64,000 nt of DNA from an uncultured Lachnospiraceae bacterium (GTDB taxonomy: Bacteria > Bacillota > Clostridia > Lachnospirales > Lachnospiraceae): contig CAJTWM010000013.1 in NCBI GenBank assembly GCA_910579805.1, positions 34,630-98,629 on the forward strand, in the 5' to 3' direction. The notes below the pieces were generated by a model. It was not told the DNA's origin. It was given only the letters and a program-made list of their open reading frames with translations, and did not search any database. The position numbers and the translations under genes are program-made. Below are positions 53,884 to 62,933 of the stretch, one piece after another; positions within the stretch are counted from its first letter, which is position 1, and each line of letters begins with the position of its first letter.

Positions 53884-53894
53884 CCTTCCTTTTC

Positions 53895-54809
53895 TTAAAA
53901 ATTATGCAACAAATACTCCTGTACACTCGTCACGGCATTGGCGCCGTCCGCTACCGCCGTAACGATCTGGCGGAGTTTTTTCGTTCTCACGTCTCCTGCC
54001 GCAAAGATCCCTTCTTCGCTTGTCCCGCAGTCTTCTCCCGCTTCAATATAACCGCCTTTATCCGTCTTTGGCATTCCTTCTATATTAAAGGTATTCGGTT
54101 TGATCCCCACCGCAATAAAAATACCGTCAATCTCCTTTATCTCTTCCGTATGATCTTTCGTATTTTGGAGCCGCATTCTTTCTACCTGATTTTTTCCTTC
54201 TATTTCCGTAACGATATGATTCCATAAAATCTCGACATTGGAAAGCTCCTTTAACTTCTCCTGCAGAATTTTCGCCGCCCTCAGCTCGTCCCGCCTGTGT
54301 ACCAAATATACTTTCTGACAGGTTCTTGCCAAAAAAATAGCGTCTTCCGCTGCAACGTCGCCGCCTCCTACGACAGCCACCGTCCGGTTTTTAAAAAAAG
54401 CGCCGTCGCAAGTTGCACAATAAGAAACCCCCATTCCCGACAACTCGCTTTCGCCGTTTACCCCAAGCGCCGCGTGAGACGCTCCCGTGGCAATAATAAC
54501 GGTCTTAGTCTCCAATCGGCTGCCGTCTGTTACTACAATATGTGTTCCCTCTCCCTTCTCAATCTTCAAAACCGTTTCATCCATAAAGGACACGCCTAAG
54601 TTATCCGCATGGGCGCGGAACTGCATCCCCATATCAAATCCGTTCATTCCCTGCATTCCAAGGTAATTATCCACTTCGTAAGTATTTAACACCTGCCCGC
54701 CGCTCATGCCGCTTTTCTCTATCACCAAAAGCTCTAATCCCGCTCTTTTCCCGTATACTGCTGCCGACAACCCCGCCGGTCCCGAACCGATAATGATCAA
54801 ATCGTACAT
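53895..54809 (-). CDS. trxB: Thioredoxin reductase
   Basis: 304 residues. FAD site IIIGSGPAGLSAAVYGKRAG, redox-active CATC in SYCATCDGAFF, NADPH site VAVVGGGDVAAEDAIFLAR and the late FAD motif GIFAAGDVRTKKLRQIVTAVADG. All essential residues are present. It keeps thioredoxin reduced in the cytoplasm. ATG at 54809 (MYDLIIIGSG). Follows the SDR gene by 76 bases. Confidence 0.96.
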   Translation of the reverse strand: MYDLIIIGSGPAGLSAAVYGKRAGLELLVIEKSGMSGGQVLNTYEVDNYLGMQGMNGFDMGMQFRAHADNLGVSFMDETVLKIEKGEGTHIVVTDGSRLETKTVIIATGASHAALGVNGESELSGMGVSYCATCDGAFFKNRTVAVVGGGDVAAEDAIFLARTCQKVYLVHRRDELRAAKILQEKLKELSNVEILWNHIVTEIEGKNQVERMRLQNTKDHTEEIKEIDGIFIAVGIKPNTFNIEGMPKTDKGGYIEAGEDCGTSEEGIFAAGDVRTKKLRQIVTAVADGANAVTSVQEYLLHNF

Positions 54810-54885
54810 AATCCCTCTCATTCTTCCGCATCCGCGGACTCCAAAATCAAACCTGTTTGTATCCCTGCCGCATGGAAAGCGCCAC

Positions 54886-55608
54886 CTATGTCCAGCCTCC
54901 GTCTAACGTAATGATCTGCCCTGTCAGGTATTCGTTTCCTTGAATCAACTGCATTGCCAGCGCAGCCACCTCCTCCGCCCGCCCGAATCTGTCCGCAGGT
55001 ATTTCGTCACGCAGAGCCGCCTTTTCTGCTTTGTCAAAACATTGGTTCATTTCCGTGTCGATCACACCGCAGGCAATGGCGTTCACCTGAACGTTACTTG
55101 GCGCCAGCTCCTTTGCCAAGGCTTTTGTAAACGCGTTCATTCCTCCCTTAGAGGCAGAATATGCCACTTCCATAGACGCGCCAATATTTCCCCAGACAGA
55201 CGAAATATTGACGATCTTCCCTTTTCTTTTTTTCACCATGAATGGGACGGCCCTTCTGCATACATAAAACAGGGAATTTAAATTTGTGTCCAGCACTCTA
55301 TGCCATTCCTCCGCCGACATATCTGTCATAAGCCCAATGTAAGATATCCCCGCATTATTGATCACCACGTCCATATCCCCGATCTGTTCAAACAATTTAT
55401 CTACGCTCTCCGCCCTGCCCACATCCGCCAATACGGGTACGGCCCGGATTCCGTACTCTTTTTCCGTCTGCATACATAACGTTTGAAGATCTTGCACGGA
55501 CTGCTTACAGACCGCATAAATATCATACCCGTTTTTTGCCAGTTCTATTGCAATCGCTTTTCCGATCCCTCTGGATGCTCCTGTTACCAGCGCCTTTTTT
55601 CTATCCAT
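54886..55608 (-). CDS. Short-chain dehydrogenase/reductase (FabG-like)
   Basis: 240 residues. TGASRGIGKAIAIELAKNGYD binds NAD(P)H, NNAG is in VVINNAGISYIG, and the catalytic set is Ser (ISSVWGN), Tyr and Lys (YSASKGG). The C-terminus EYLTGQIITLDGGWT is the FabG-type end. It could be a 3-oxoacyl-ACP reductase, but no other fatty-acid gene adjoins, so the substrate is open. ATG at 55608. Confidence 0.9.
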   Translation of the reverse strand: MDRKKALVTGASRGIGKAIAIELAKNGYDIYAVCKQSVQDLQTLCMQTEKEYGIRAVPVLADVGRAESVDKLFEQIGDMDVVINNAGISYIGLMTDMSAEEWHRVLDTNLNSLFYVCRRAVPFMVKKRKGKIVNISSVWGNIGASMEVAYSASKGGMNAFTKALAKELAPSNVQVNAIACGVIDTEMNQCFDKAEKAALRDEIPADRFGRAEEVAALAMQLIQGNEYLTGQIITLDGGWT

Positions 55609-55965
55609 TTTTTATCTCCGTCTGTTGGTTTGCCCTATGTTGTTTTGGGACGGCCAATCTATTCCCGGGTAGTTTGATTTATAAACTACGTTGTTCTGAT
55701 GCTGCTCCCCAAAGATACAAGCTGCATTGCCGGCTATGTAACCCAAATTTGGTGCAAATATCGCGCAAAATAGGGCGTGCAGATGGCCTGCCATTAACAT
55801 GGCAGGAATGAATTCTCAGACACACTCTAGTGCTCTATCCGGCTAGATATTGGAGTATTGGGCTGCATGTTTCGTGCCAGTGCCAGACAAAATTCCGACG
55901 GCAATGCGGTGGCATCGTCTAGAAATTTTAACGACGCAATAGTGCGAAACAGGTAGTCCCATACT
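55609..55965. other. Gene-free stretch between SDR and MATE genes
   Basis: No gene seen on either strand. Bases 55744-55829 are a fragment of the MITE-like repeat; the rest shows no clear promoter or terminator. Confidence 0.5.
55744..55829 (+). repeat. MITE-like element, right-end fragment
   Basis: Aligns with 57530-57616 (shared AAATTTGGTGCAAATA, GCGCAAA/CGCAAAG, GGGCGT, CAGATG, GCCATTAA, GGAATGAATT) and ends in AATTCTCAGACACACTCTA, which has two mismatches to the intact terminal repeat. No left end is found, so it is truncated. Confidence 0.7.
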
Positions 55966-57330
55966 TCAATTTCCAGCCGGATGGAGTGCTGGATCTGCCA
56001 CCGCCGCCCTTAACTTTTTCATACAAAAGATATAGGCGGGAATCAAAAACGCATCTGCCAAGACCCATGCTGCAGGGCTCGCAAAACAAGCCGCCGCATA
56101 TCCAAATACCGGCACAAACCCAAAGCCTACCGTCGCCCTCGCTATCATTTCAAAGACTCCCGAAAATACGGCAAAACCGCTAAATCCCATGCCTTGGATC
56201 ATAAAACGGATGATGTTCACGAGCGCCAGCGGAAAATAGAATACGCCTGTAATAAGAAGATACAATCTGGCGTTTGCAATCAGCTCTGTCTCCGACGCAT
56301 CCAAAAACAATAACGAAAGCTGCGGCGAAAACAGTAAATAGACCGCCAGCGCAAGCAGGGAATAAGCCGCTCCCAAAATGATGCACGCTTTTAATCCCTG
56401 CCCCAAACGATCCAGCTTTCCGGCGCCCACATTCTGTCCTCCGTAAGTCGCCATAGTCGAACCAAGGGCATCGAAAGGACAGCAAAAAAACCCCGAAAGC
56501 TTGCTTGCCGCCGTCATAGACGATACATAAACCGTCCCCAGTGAATTTACCGCCGTCTGCAGTACGACACTGCCGATCGCCGTAATCGAATACTGGAGTC
56601 CCATCGGTATTCCCATTCCACATAAAATCATAGCATAGTGCGCATTGAACTTCCATTCTTCTTTTGAAATTTTCAAAATTTCATACTTTTTCTTCATAAA
56701 AAAGAAGCAGCATACTCCGGATACCAACTGTGATATCACCGTAGCATAGGCCGCCCCTGCTACTCCGGTCTTCAAAAAATAGATAAATACAATGTCCAGT
56801 ATAATATTGATGACGGAAGAAAGCGCAAGAAAAAATACCGGAGTCCGGCTGTCTCCCAAAGATCGGATGATCCCCGCCAGTATATTATATAGAAAGGTAG
56901 CCGGAATTCCTGCAAAAATAATAAAGATATAGATATAAGCGCCGTCCATGATGTCCGCCGGCGTACGCATCATTTCCAATATGGGACGGCACAACATTGT
57001 AGTAAGCAACGTCAAAACCGCCGAAAACACAATACACAGCCAAGTGGAATTAGCTACAAACCTTCTAAGTTCCGTTTCCTTTTTAGCCCCAAACTGCTGC
57101 GCTACGGGTATCACAAATCCGTTACAGATGCCCATACAGAATCCTATGACCAAAAAATTCACCGATCCCGTACTGCCCACCGCCGCCAATGCCTGCGAGC
57201 CTAAAAACTTACCCACGATCATAGTATCTACCACACTATAAAACTGTTGAAATAAAAGTCCAAACAATAACGGAACCGCAAATTTTAAAATTAAGCTAAA
57301 TGGTTTGCCGTCTGTCAGATCCTTGGTCAT
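55966..57330 (-). CDS. MATE family efflux transporter
   Basis: 454 residues with twelve membrane segments in two halves. KFAVPLLFGLLFQQFYSVVD is the classic start of the NorM/DinF-type MATE proteins, and the halves share a VPVAQQFGAKKE / GQNVGAGKLDR pattern. It exports cationic drugs or metabolites with Na+ or H+. ATG at 57330 (MTKDLTDGKPF) has GGGGG six bases upstream. MITE-like repeats flank it on both sides. Confidence 0.93.
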   Translation of the reverse strand: MTKDLTDGKPFSLILKFAVPLLFGLLFQQFYSVVDTMIVGKFLGSQALAAVGSTGSVNFLVIGFCMGICNGFVIPVAQQFGAKKETELRRFVANSTWLCIVFSAVLTLLTTMLCRPILEMMRTPADIMDGAYIYIFIIFAGIPATFLYNILAGIIRSLGDSRTPVFFLALSSVINIILDIVFIYFLKTGVAGAAYATVISQLVSGVCCFFFMKKKYEILKISKEEWKFNAHYAMILCGMGIPMGLQYSITAIGSVVLQTAVNSLGTVYVSSMTAASKLSGFFCCPFDALGSTMATYGGQNVGAGKLDRLGQGLKACIILGAAYSLLALAVYLLFSPQLSLLFLDASETELIANARLYLLITGVFYFPLALVNIIRFMIQGMGFSGFAVFSGVFEMIARATVGFGFVPVFGYAAACFASPAAWVLADAFLIPAYIFCMKKLRAAVADPALHPAGN

Positions 57331-57692
57331 AGTAATCCCCCATTCCTGCCCAGCCCCGAACTTGAGGCATAAATATTTTAATCGGAGGCAATGCAACATA
57401 CAGCAATAAAATCCGCTCTGCACACTCTGCATTCCCTAGAGTGTGTTTGAAAATTGCTTTTCCCAAGATGTGCGTCACAGTTTGGGGGAGATTTGTATCA
57501 AATTTAAGAGGCGTAGCGGGCTGCGTTGATTAAATTTGGTGCAAATACCACGCAAAGTGGGGCGTACAGATGTCATGCCATTAAAATGGCCGGAATGAAT
57601 TTTCAAACACGCTCTAATTTAAAGCAGGGATGCTTCGTTTCCCTGCGCTGCGATTTCACATTATAGTGTGATTTTTTTCATATCTCCATAGA
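57331..57692. other. Gene-free stretch between MATE and phosphatase genes
   Basis: Mostly filled by the MITE-like element 57437-57616. The remaining bases next to the MATE start must hold its promoter; none is convincing. No small gene seen. Confidence 0.5.
57437..57616. mobile_element. MITE-like element with 19-bp terminal inverted repeats
   Basis: 180 bp. Left end TAGAGTGTGTTTGAAAATT and right end AATTTTCAAACACGCTCTA are inverted repeats with one mismatch. TA at both tips would suit a TA-targeting (IS630/mariner-type) transposase. It encodes nothing; a transposase elsewhere would be needed. Confidence 0.7.
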
Positions 57693-58154
57693 TTATCTTG
57701 TACTGTTTTTGTACTTTTTTAACAAGGCCTCACAGCCTTCTTTGATATCGTCATAAGTCTCGTCAAAATTCCCTGTATACCATGGATCTGCAATATCTCT
57801 CGGATGATCCGTAATATCCAAAAGCCGGAAAACTTTTCCTTCCTTATCCTCCGGAAGAATGCGGAGCATATTCTTTATGTTCCATGTGTCCATGCCGATC
57901 AGGTAATCGTATTTATCGTAGTCATCTTTTGTCAGTTGGACTGCCCGCTTGCCGTCGGTAGAAATATGGTACTGGGCCAGCTTGCTTCTAGTGCCGCGGT
58001 GTACGGGATTACCGATCTCTTCGGTGCTGGTTGCGGCAGAGGCAATGTAAAAGTCCTGTGCGATGCCTGCTTTTGTTACCATGTCTTTTAATAGAAATTC
58101 GGCCATGGGGGAACGGCAGATGTTGCCGTGGCAGACGAAAAGTATCTTAATCAT
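57693..58154 (-). CDS. Low-molecular-weight protein-tyrosine phosphatase
   Basis: 153 residues. P-loop VCHGNICRSPMAEF (C-X5-R-S) at residues 7-20 and the late acid DPWYTGNFDETYDDI supply the nucleophile Cys, Arg and general-acid Asp. In Firmicutes such enzymes often act on capsule tyrosine kinases or arginine phosphate; none is adjacent here. ATG at 58154 has AGGAGG ten bases upstream; the frame to 58277 is leader. Confidence 0.93.
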   Translation of the reverse strand: MIKILFVCHGNICRSPMAEFLLKDMVTKAGIAQDFYIASAATSTEEIGNPVHRGTRSKLAQYHISTDGKRAVQLTKDDYDKYDYLIGMDTWNIKNMLRILPEDKEGKVFRLLDITDHPRDIADPWYTGNFDETYDDIKEGCEALLKKYKNSTR

Positions 58155-58468
58155 GTTAATTTTTCCTCCTGAAATGCTTTGATTTGCCGTATTTTGGCGC
58201 GATTTGCGCAGTTTACTTTTTCCGTGGAGATTGTTAAAAATGTAACGGAAATGGCAAATCGGGGCAAAACGGGGCATATTGATTCCGTCAATCGTAGTAA
58301 AAACGTAGTAGGAATTGGGGACTTTTACTACTCCGGTATTTTAGCATAAAAATCCTGATATTAATATGCTTTATTTCATATTGATGCTATATCTAATAAA
58401 TCTTGTAATATCACTTTATCCCAAATAACTTTATTGGATAACACTAATGCAAAAAATATTATTATTCC
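58155..58468. other. Gene-free stretch, possible attachment or control region
   Basis: No gene seen. It contains GATTTGC at 58181 and 58201 with its inverse GCAAATC at 58254, and GTAGTAAAA / TTTTACTAC (58294-58302, 58323-58331). GC drops sharply after about 58330, where the neighbouring AT-rich gene begins. The prophage boundary could lie here. Confidence 0.4.
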
Positions 58469-59428
58469 CTAATTCTTACTATTATCTTTCTCATGAAAGA
58501 CTATCTGTTTTCTAATTATTTCTATATACATTTCTTCTTTCTTTTCCTTGCTCAATTTATCTGCCATATTGATTGCTGATAAAAACTTTTCATTTTCATG
58601 TAGAGCATCATAATAGTAATTAAGTTGTAAAGCCGATTTATTATGAATCCATAAAATCACGCCTGATATTACTTCTGTAACTGCTCCACTTACGGCTGCA
58701 ATAATTGACACTTCCAAATTCTCTTTTGCAACAATTCCATATACAGATACCATTAAAACCAGGAGTCCTACAATTGATGAGACTATTGACAAATAAAATG
58801 AGAACTTTGATTGGTTTTTACTAATTTGAAAGTACTCCCTTGTCTCATCATAATTATTAAGCATAGAAGCTATTATATCTGTACTTTTTGTTTCTTTCTC
58901 CTGCTGAATCTTATTTCTTGTAACTTCTTCATCATTTACTGTTTCATTTTCTATAATTTCATCCTTAGAATACTGTCTTATTCCTAATTCATTTACTAAA
59001 TAACTCCTAAATATATCGTCTCTATTACCTTCATGTGTTATTATTTGTATTAATAAACTTGCAACTAAATTTAATATGGTTGCGCTTATTGTAATTACAG
59101 TACAAACTGTAAAATACTTATCTTCAAATTTATAAGAATAAGGTGTTCGGTATTGAAAATATGTAATTGTCAAAATCATAAAAATAAATAATTCCAACAT
59201 TATACATAACCGTAACATTAAAGACCTTTGCTTAATAGCTTGTGAATAAACCAATTTAATATCATTGGAAAAAATCAAAATATTAAAAAAATAAATTTCT
59301 CCACTTACTCCTAAATATTTAACATCTATCCGATAACCAACTATTAAATCAAATAAAAGCCCCATGACAAACGGAAATAAACCAATCAATACAGTCAAAA
59401 AAAACCATTCAAAAAAATTTCTTCGCAT
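58469..59428 (-). CDS. Membrane protein resembling TRADD-N-associated membrane-domain proteins
   Basis: 319 residues. N-terminal pair of membrane segments (about 8-35 and 73-95), another near 108-130, a charged middle (about 140-205) and a C-terminal two-helix module (about 208-265, SFYLSIVSSIVGLLVLMVSV and AAVSGAVTEVISGVILWIH) followed by a helix with ALQLNYYYDALHENEKF. This last part matches by eye the two-TM domain found with TRADD-N-like domains in predicted bacterial conflict systems. Much more AT-rich than neighbours, with no good ribosome site, and beside a prophage integrase: signs of transfer. A defence effector is an inference. Confidence 0.55.
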   Translation of the reverse strand: MRRNFFEWFFLTVLIGLFPFVMGLLFDLIVGYRIDVKYLGVSGEIYFFNILIFSNDIKLVYSQAIKQRSLMLRLCIMLELFIFMILTITYFQYRTPYSYKFEDKYFTVCTVITISATILNLVASLLIQIITHEGNRDDIFRSYLVNELGIRQYSKDEIIENETVNDEEVTRNKIQQEKETKSTDIIASMLNNYDETREYFQISKNQSKFSFYLSIVSSIVGLLVLMVSVYGIVAKENLEVSIIAAVSGAVTEVISGVILWIHNKSALQLNYYYDALHENEKFLSAINMADKLSKEKKEEMYIEIIRKQIVFHEKDNSKN

Positions 59429-59731
59429 TTTTCTTTATGTATGTTGTAATTATAATCTTACACATACTTTTCCTTTCTCTTAATATTTTGTGAGCCTAAT
59501 ATATTCTAATGCACAAGCTCCCCATTTTTTAAAAGCATAGCAAAATTGTACAATCTAAATTCATGGAGCATAATAAAAATCAAAAAATAAATCTACTGTT
59601 AATTATTATATCACAAATTTGTCCATCCATGGTATAGAAAATGAAAAATGCCTTGCAATGGCATGGCAAAAGGAGTTTTCTACAAAAAGCTCCCCGCTGT
59701 AAACAGCGGGGAGCTAAAACTTACTTTGGGA
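59429..59731. other. Gene-free AT-rich stretch at the prophage edge
   Basis: Contains the integrase terminator at its right end and an imperfect TTGCAATGGCATGGCAA palindrome near 59653-59669. A TATAAT (minus strand, about 59609-59614) may belong to the promoter of the gene at 59428. A prophage attachment site could be here; only one side is in the window. Confidence 0.4.
59681..59715 (-). terminator. Integrase terminator
   Basis: A perfect 12-bp stem (AGCTCCCCGCTG / CAGCGGGGAGCT), 4-base loop, then TTTTTGTAG on the minus strand. Confidence 0.92.
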
Positions 59732-61006
59732 TTAAATCGCCCGGAACATTTTCTGTGAGACGGGCTTCTCTTCCTTATTCTTTTCCAGTTCCTTTCTGGC
59801 GTTCTCCAAGTCCTCCATCCGCCGCAGTTCGTCCGTGGCATCCTCCAATCCAAAATGCGTGTAGGTATTTAACGTCACCCCGATATCGCTATGCCCCATC
59901 AGGTACTGGAGCGTCTTGGGGTTCATGCCCGACTTTGCCATGTTGCTGCAGTAGGTATGGCGGCAGACGTGGGGCGTGATGTTCGGCATCTGCACCCGGT
60001 AGATATCGTTGTACCTCTTGACCATGTGGTTGAAGCGGTGTTCCCAATGCATCGCCACCAGCGGGTTGCAGTCCTTATCCGTGAAAAGGAATCCGCTGTA
60101 CCCGTCGATCACCCTTTCAACCTTTGGCGGCTCCCTGTCCTCGATGACCGCCCGGAAGCACTGCGCCACGTCCTCCGTCATGGGCAGCTTCCTTGTCCCC
60201 GCGTTCGTCTTGGTGGATTCTATGACCAGACGCATATCGGAAGTCCGCTGTAGCTGGTGGTCGATGTTGATGACCTTGTTCTCCAGGTCGATGTCCTTAA
60301 GGGTCAGCCCGCAGAATTCCGAGATGCGCATCCCCGTGTGGAAAAGGATATAGACCACCTCATAATACTTGCAGTAGACATTGTCGTCATGGATGAATTT
60401 CAGGAACTTCCGCATCTGGTCTTTTGTGATGGCCTCCCTCGTCACGCTGTCATTGACCACCACCCCGGCAAGCTCAAAGCCGAAAGGGTTCTTCATCAGC
60501 ACGTCATCATCGACCGCCATCTGGAAAGCCGGGCGCAGGACGCCCCGCACCGTCTTTACGGTGCTGTAATGCCTCCCGTCCTGCTGCAGCTTGATCAGGA
60601 ACAGTTTTGCGTCCGATGTCTTGACCTGTGAAATCTTCCTGTCATTAAAAGTTTCGCTTTTCAGGATGTTCTGTACAAATTTGTAATTCATTAGCGTGTT
60701 TGGCTTGGCCGCCGTTTTCGTTGCAAGGTACCGCTCCACCAGCTCCCCAACCGTGATGTTCTTCCCCAACGGGTCCGAAAGGGAATCAAGGTCATAGCCT
60801 ATCTGCTTCTCCAGCTCCCGCAGCGATAAGCAGGGCTTCTTCCCAACCGGGAGGGTGTCTGTGGGCTCCAGCCGCCAACTGTACACAAAATGCGGCTTTC
60901 CGTTCACATGGTACTTGAACTGGTATTTCCCATCCGTGCGGATGGATTCGCCCCTGCGCAGGACGCGGTGCTTGGAATCACGCCGTGACTTTGCTTTTCC
61001 CGCCAT
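59732..61006 (-). CDS. Phage tyrosine integrase
   Basis: 424 residues. Arm-binding N-terminus (RRGESIRTDGKYQFKYHV), core-binding domain, then the catalytic set: Arg in HTGMRISEFCGLTLKDI, HVCRHTYCSNMAKSG (HxxR) and MGHSDIGVTLNTYTHFG (His, Tyr). All residues present. Tn916-Int-like organisation. It overlaps the excisionase at 61217 by 29 bases. Confidence 0.95.
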   Translation of the reverse strand: MAGKAKSRRDSKHRVLRRGESIRTDGKYQFKYHVNGKPHFVYSWRLEPTDTLPVGKKPCLSLRELEKQIGYDLDSLSDPLGKNITVGELVERYLATKTAAKPNTLMNYKFVQNILKSETFNDRKISQVKTSDAKLFLIKLQQDGRHYSTVKTVRGVLRPAFQMAVDDDVLMKNPFGFELAGVVVNDSVTREAITKDQMRKFLKFIHDDNVYCKYYEVVYILFHTGMRISEFCGLTLKDIDLENKVINIDHQLQRTSDMRLVIESTKTNAGTRKLPMTEDVAQCFRAVIEDREPPKVERVIDGYSGFLFTDKDCNPLVAMHWEHRFNHMVKRYNDIYRVQMPNITPHVCRHTYCSNMAKSGMNPKTLQYLMGHSDIGVTLNTYTHFGLEDATDELRRMEDLENARKELEKNKEEKPVSQKMFRAI

Positions 61007-61217
61007 TTAACAGCCCCTCCTTTACCTCCGGGTTTTCTTCCAGATATTTTTCAAACTCCCTCCGCAGGATCAGCCTGCGCCTGCCATATAAAGCAGTGTA
61101 CTTTTTAAATTTCCCTTCCCTGAGCATCCCGAAAAATTTCCTTCTGCTGAATCCAAAATACCGGACTGCCTCCTCCGGGTTCAGGACGTCTTTCTGTTCC
61201 GGTGATGGTTTCTTCAT
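60978..61217 (-). CDS. Excisionase-like DNA-binding protein
   Basis: 79 residues. A winged-helix of the MerR/Xis kind: NPEEAVRYFGFSRRKFFGML is the helix-turn-helix and RRRLILRREFEKYL the wing and last helix, as in Tn916 Xis. The coding overlap with the integrase implies co-expression. Confidence 0.8.
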   Translation of the reverse strand: MKKPSPEQKDVLNPEEAVRYFGFSRRKFFGMLREGKFKKYTALYGRRRLILRREFEKYLEENPEVKEGLLNGGKSKVTA

Positions 61218-61315
61218 TCTGGCTTTCCTCCTTTCTCGTTGCCGGGTTTCCCGGTCATGACATCTATCACTCTAAAGCCCTTAAAAGTCAACTACTTACG
61301 GCAAATAAAAGGGAT

Positions 61316-61531
61316 TTATATCGCAGAACATTCCTCCACGAACTTCTCAAATTTTGCGCGGATGATGAGGTACCTGTTCCCGCTGAAAACTGCGAAACGT
61401 CCGGCGTTATCCTCTGCCAGACGTCTCATCTTCTTGATCCCGATATTAAAATAGACTGATGCTTCCCGGATGGTCAGCATATATTTCTCACTGACCGGCA
61501 CCGTTACATTTTCAGTTTTTATTTCCTGCAT
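61316..61531 (-). CDS. Second excisionase-like small protein
   Basis: 71 residues. LTIREASVYFNIGIKKMRRL with a following RYLIIRAKFEKFVEE repeats the pattern of the protein at 61217. ATG at 61531 (MQEIKTENVTV) has AAGGGG upstream; the frame to 61624 overlaps the endolysin gene and is not used. Two Xis-like genes next to one integrase is a common Clostridia arrangement. Confidence 0.75.
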   Translation of the reverse strand: MQEIKTENVTVPVSEKYMLTIREASVYFNIGIKKMRRLAEDNAGRFAVFSGNRYLIIRAKFEKFVEECSAI

Positions 61532-61551
61532 AAATTCCCCTTCCTTTCCAT

Positions 61552-62865
61552 CTATATCCTTGTGGTGAATGCCAGTGAAATCCACCCGTCCCGCCCTTCC
61601 GCATAGGCTTTGAGCAGCCCCCATCCGTCCTTTTCCTCGACAATGGTGAAAATGCCCACACCCGTGAACTTCCCCGTCTTAGGGAAATCCGTTCCGGGGC
61701 CACGGCGAATATTTAAGTCGGGGATAGATACCCGCACCATGTAGGGCGCGGAAAGGGTGAGGCTCTCCATGAACTGCACTTTCCCTTCGTCCATAGCGGC
61801 TTTCAGGATGGCGAGGATTTTCTCCCCATACTTCTCTCCTGCCGCCCAGCCTTTTCCCTGCGGGTTCTCCTTCTGGCCGAGCCACTCCACGTAGGGAGCG
61901 CAGCCCCTTTTCACATAGCGGAAACGTGGATCGATTCTTTCATTGATAAGCGCATCCGCGGAGGCGTAGGCTTTGAGGTGCTGAGTCTGCGCCCGGATGC
62001 CAAGCTGCGGCGATTCAAAAGACAATCCTGTTTTGCCCCTCTGCGTCACCCCAAGGCCGCAGAAATTGTTCTGAGAAAGCGTGACCGCAGAGCCAGAGAA
62101 AGTAAAGTTCCCGGTCTCAAGGCAGGACTGTGCAAAGGCGATATCACCCCTCATGCCCTCCGCCTCCCCTTCGGAAATATACAGCGGGATCATATCCAAT
62201 ACAGACTGCGGCACGGACGGGTTCTTCTTTTTCAGATAGGATGCCATCTGCCCTGCCGTAGCCTGCGCTTTCCCCATAATGGCGGTAAGGGAATCCTCCG
62301 CTGTGCTTCCCTCCATCGCCGCCTTGATATCTTTTCGGAACTGCCCCATCGACAATCCAAACTCAGACCACAGATGCTCCACGTCCCCGTGGTTGCTGGC
62401 AATGCCTCTTTTACATCCCTCGGAATGGGAAATCACCACGCCATCCGCCATAGGGTCTAAACCGAACTGCTGGCAGAGATGTGCAAACAATTCCACGGCA
62501 TATCTGTAGGTGGCAAGCACATGGTTCTTCGTGTTCTCCCCGTCCCCGGTCTCCGTCCAGTTTGCCCCACTGGTATACCGAATCGTGGAAGGCTCCGTCA
62601 TTTCCACACCGATATGGGTATTGTTTGCGCCGCCTCCACAGTGCCAGCCCCTATGATTCCAAGGCAAAATCTGGTACACATCCCCGTCCGGCTCGATAAT
62701 GGCGTGGATGCAGGCATTGGCATCCGCCCTGTTCCAGTTCTTCATGAACACATCCGCCTTTGGCTGCGGGCATCCCACCGAGTGGATCATAAGACCTTTC
62801 ACGGTGATGTGCTTTCCCGCTTTATAACAGCCGGACTGTGTAAGGTAATTCTGTTTTAAGTTCAT
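61552..62865 (-). CDS. Phage endolysin: amidase + glucosaminidase + SH3
   Basis: 437 residues. Residues ~1-165 are an N-acetylmuramoyl-L-alanine amidase type 2 domain (GLMIHSVGCP, zinc His, HIGVEMTEP, VISHSEGCKRG). Residues ~215-350 look like a glucosaminidase (GH73): MRGDIAFAQSCLETGNF with the catalytic Glu. Residues ~370-437 are an SH3 cell-wall binding domain (VSIPDLNIRRGPGTDF). It degrades peptidoglycan at phage release. Holin lies upstream at 63341. Confidence 0.92.
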   Translation of the reverse strand: MNLKQNYLTQSGCYKAGKHITVKGLMIHSVGCPQPKADVFMKNWNRADANACIHAIIEPDGDVYQILPWNHRGWHCGGGANNTHIGVEMTEPSTIRYTSGANWTETGDGENTKNHVLATYRYAVELFAHLCQQFGLDPMADGVVISHSEGCKRGIASNHGDVEHLWSEFGLSMGQFRKDIKAAMEGSTAEDSLTAIMGKAQATAGQMASYLKKKNPSVPQSVLDMIPLYISEGEAEGMRGDIAFAQSCLETGNFTFSGSAVTLSQNNFCGLGVTQRGKTGLSFESPQLGIRAQTQHLKAYASADALINERIDPRFRYVKRGCAPYVEWLGQKENPQGKGWAAGEKYGEKILAILKAAMDEGKVQFMESLTLSAPYMVRVSIPDLNIRRGPGTDFPKTGKFTGVGIFTIVEEKDGWGLLKAYAEGRDGWISLAFTTRI

Positions 62866-62891
62866 CCCATTTCCCTCTCTTTCTGCACATG

Positions 62892-62922
62892 AAAAAAGGC
62901 ACCAGTTTTTACACCGATGCCT
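62892..62922 (-). terminator. Terminator between holin and endolysin genes
   Basis: Minus strand GGCATCGGTGT / ACTGGTGCC with a 4-base loop and TTTTTTC. It may reduce read-through from the holin into the endolysin. Confidence 0.75.
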
Positions 62923-62933
62923 GTCACATAAAT

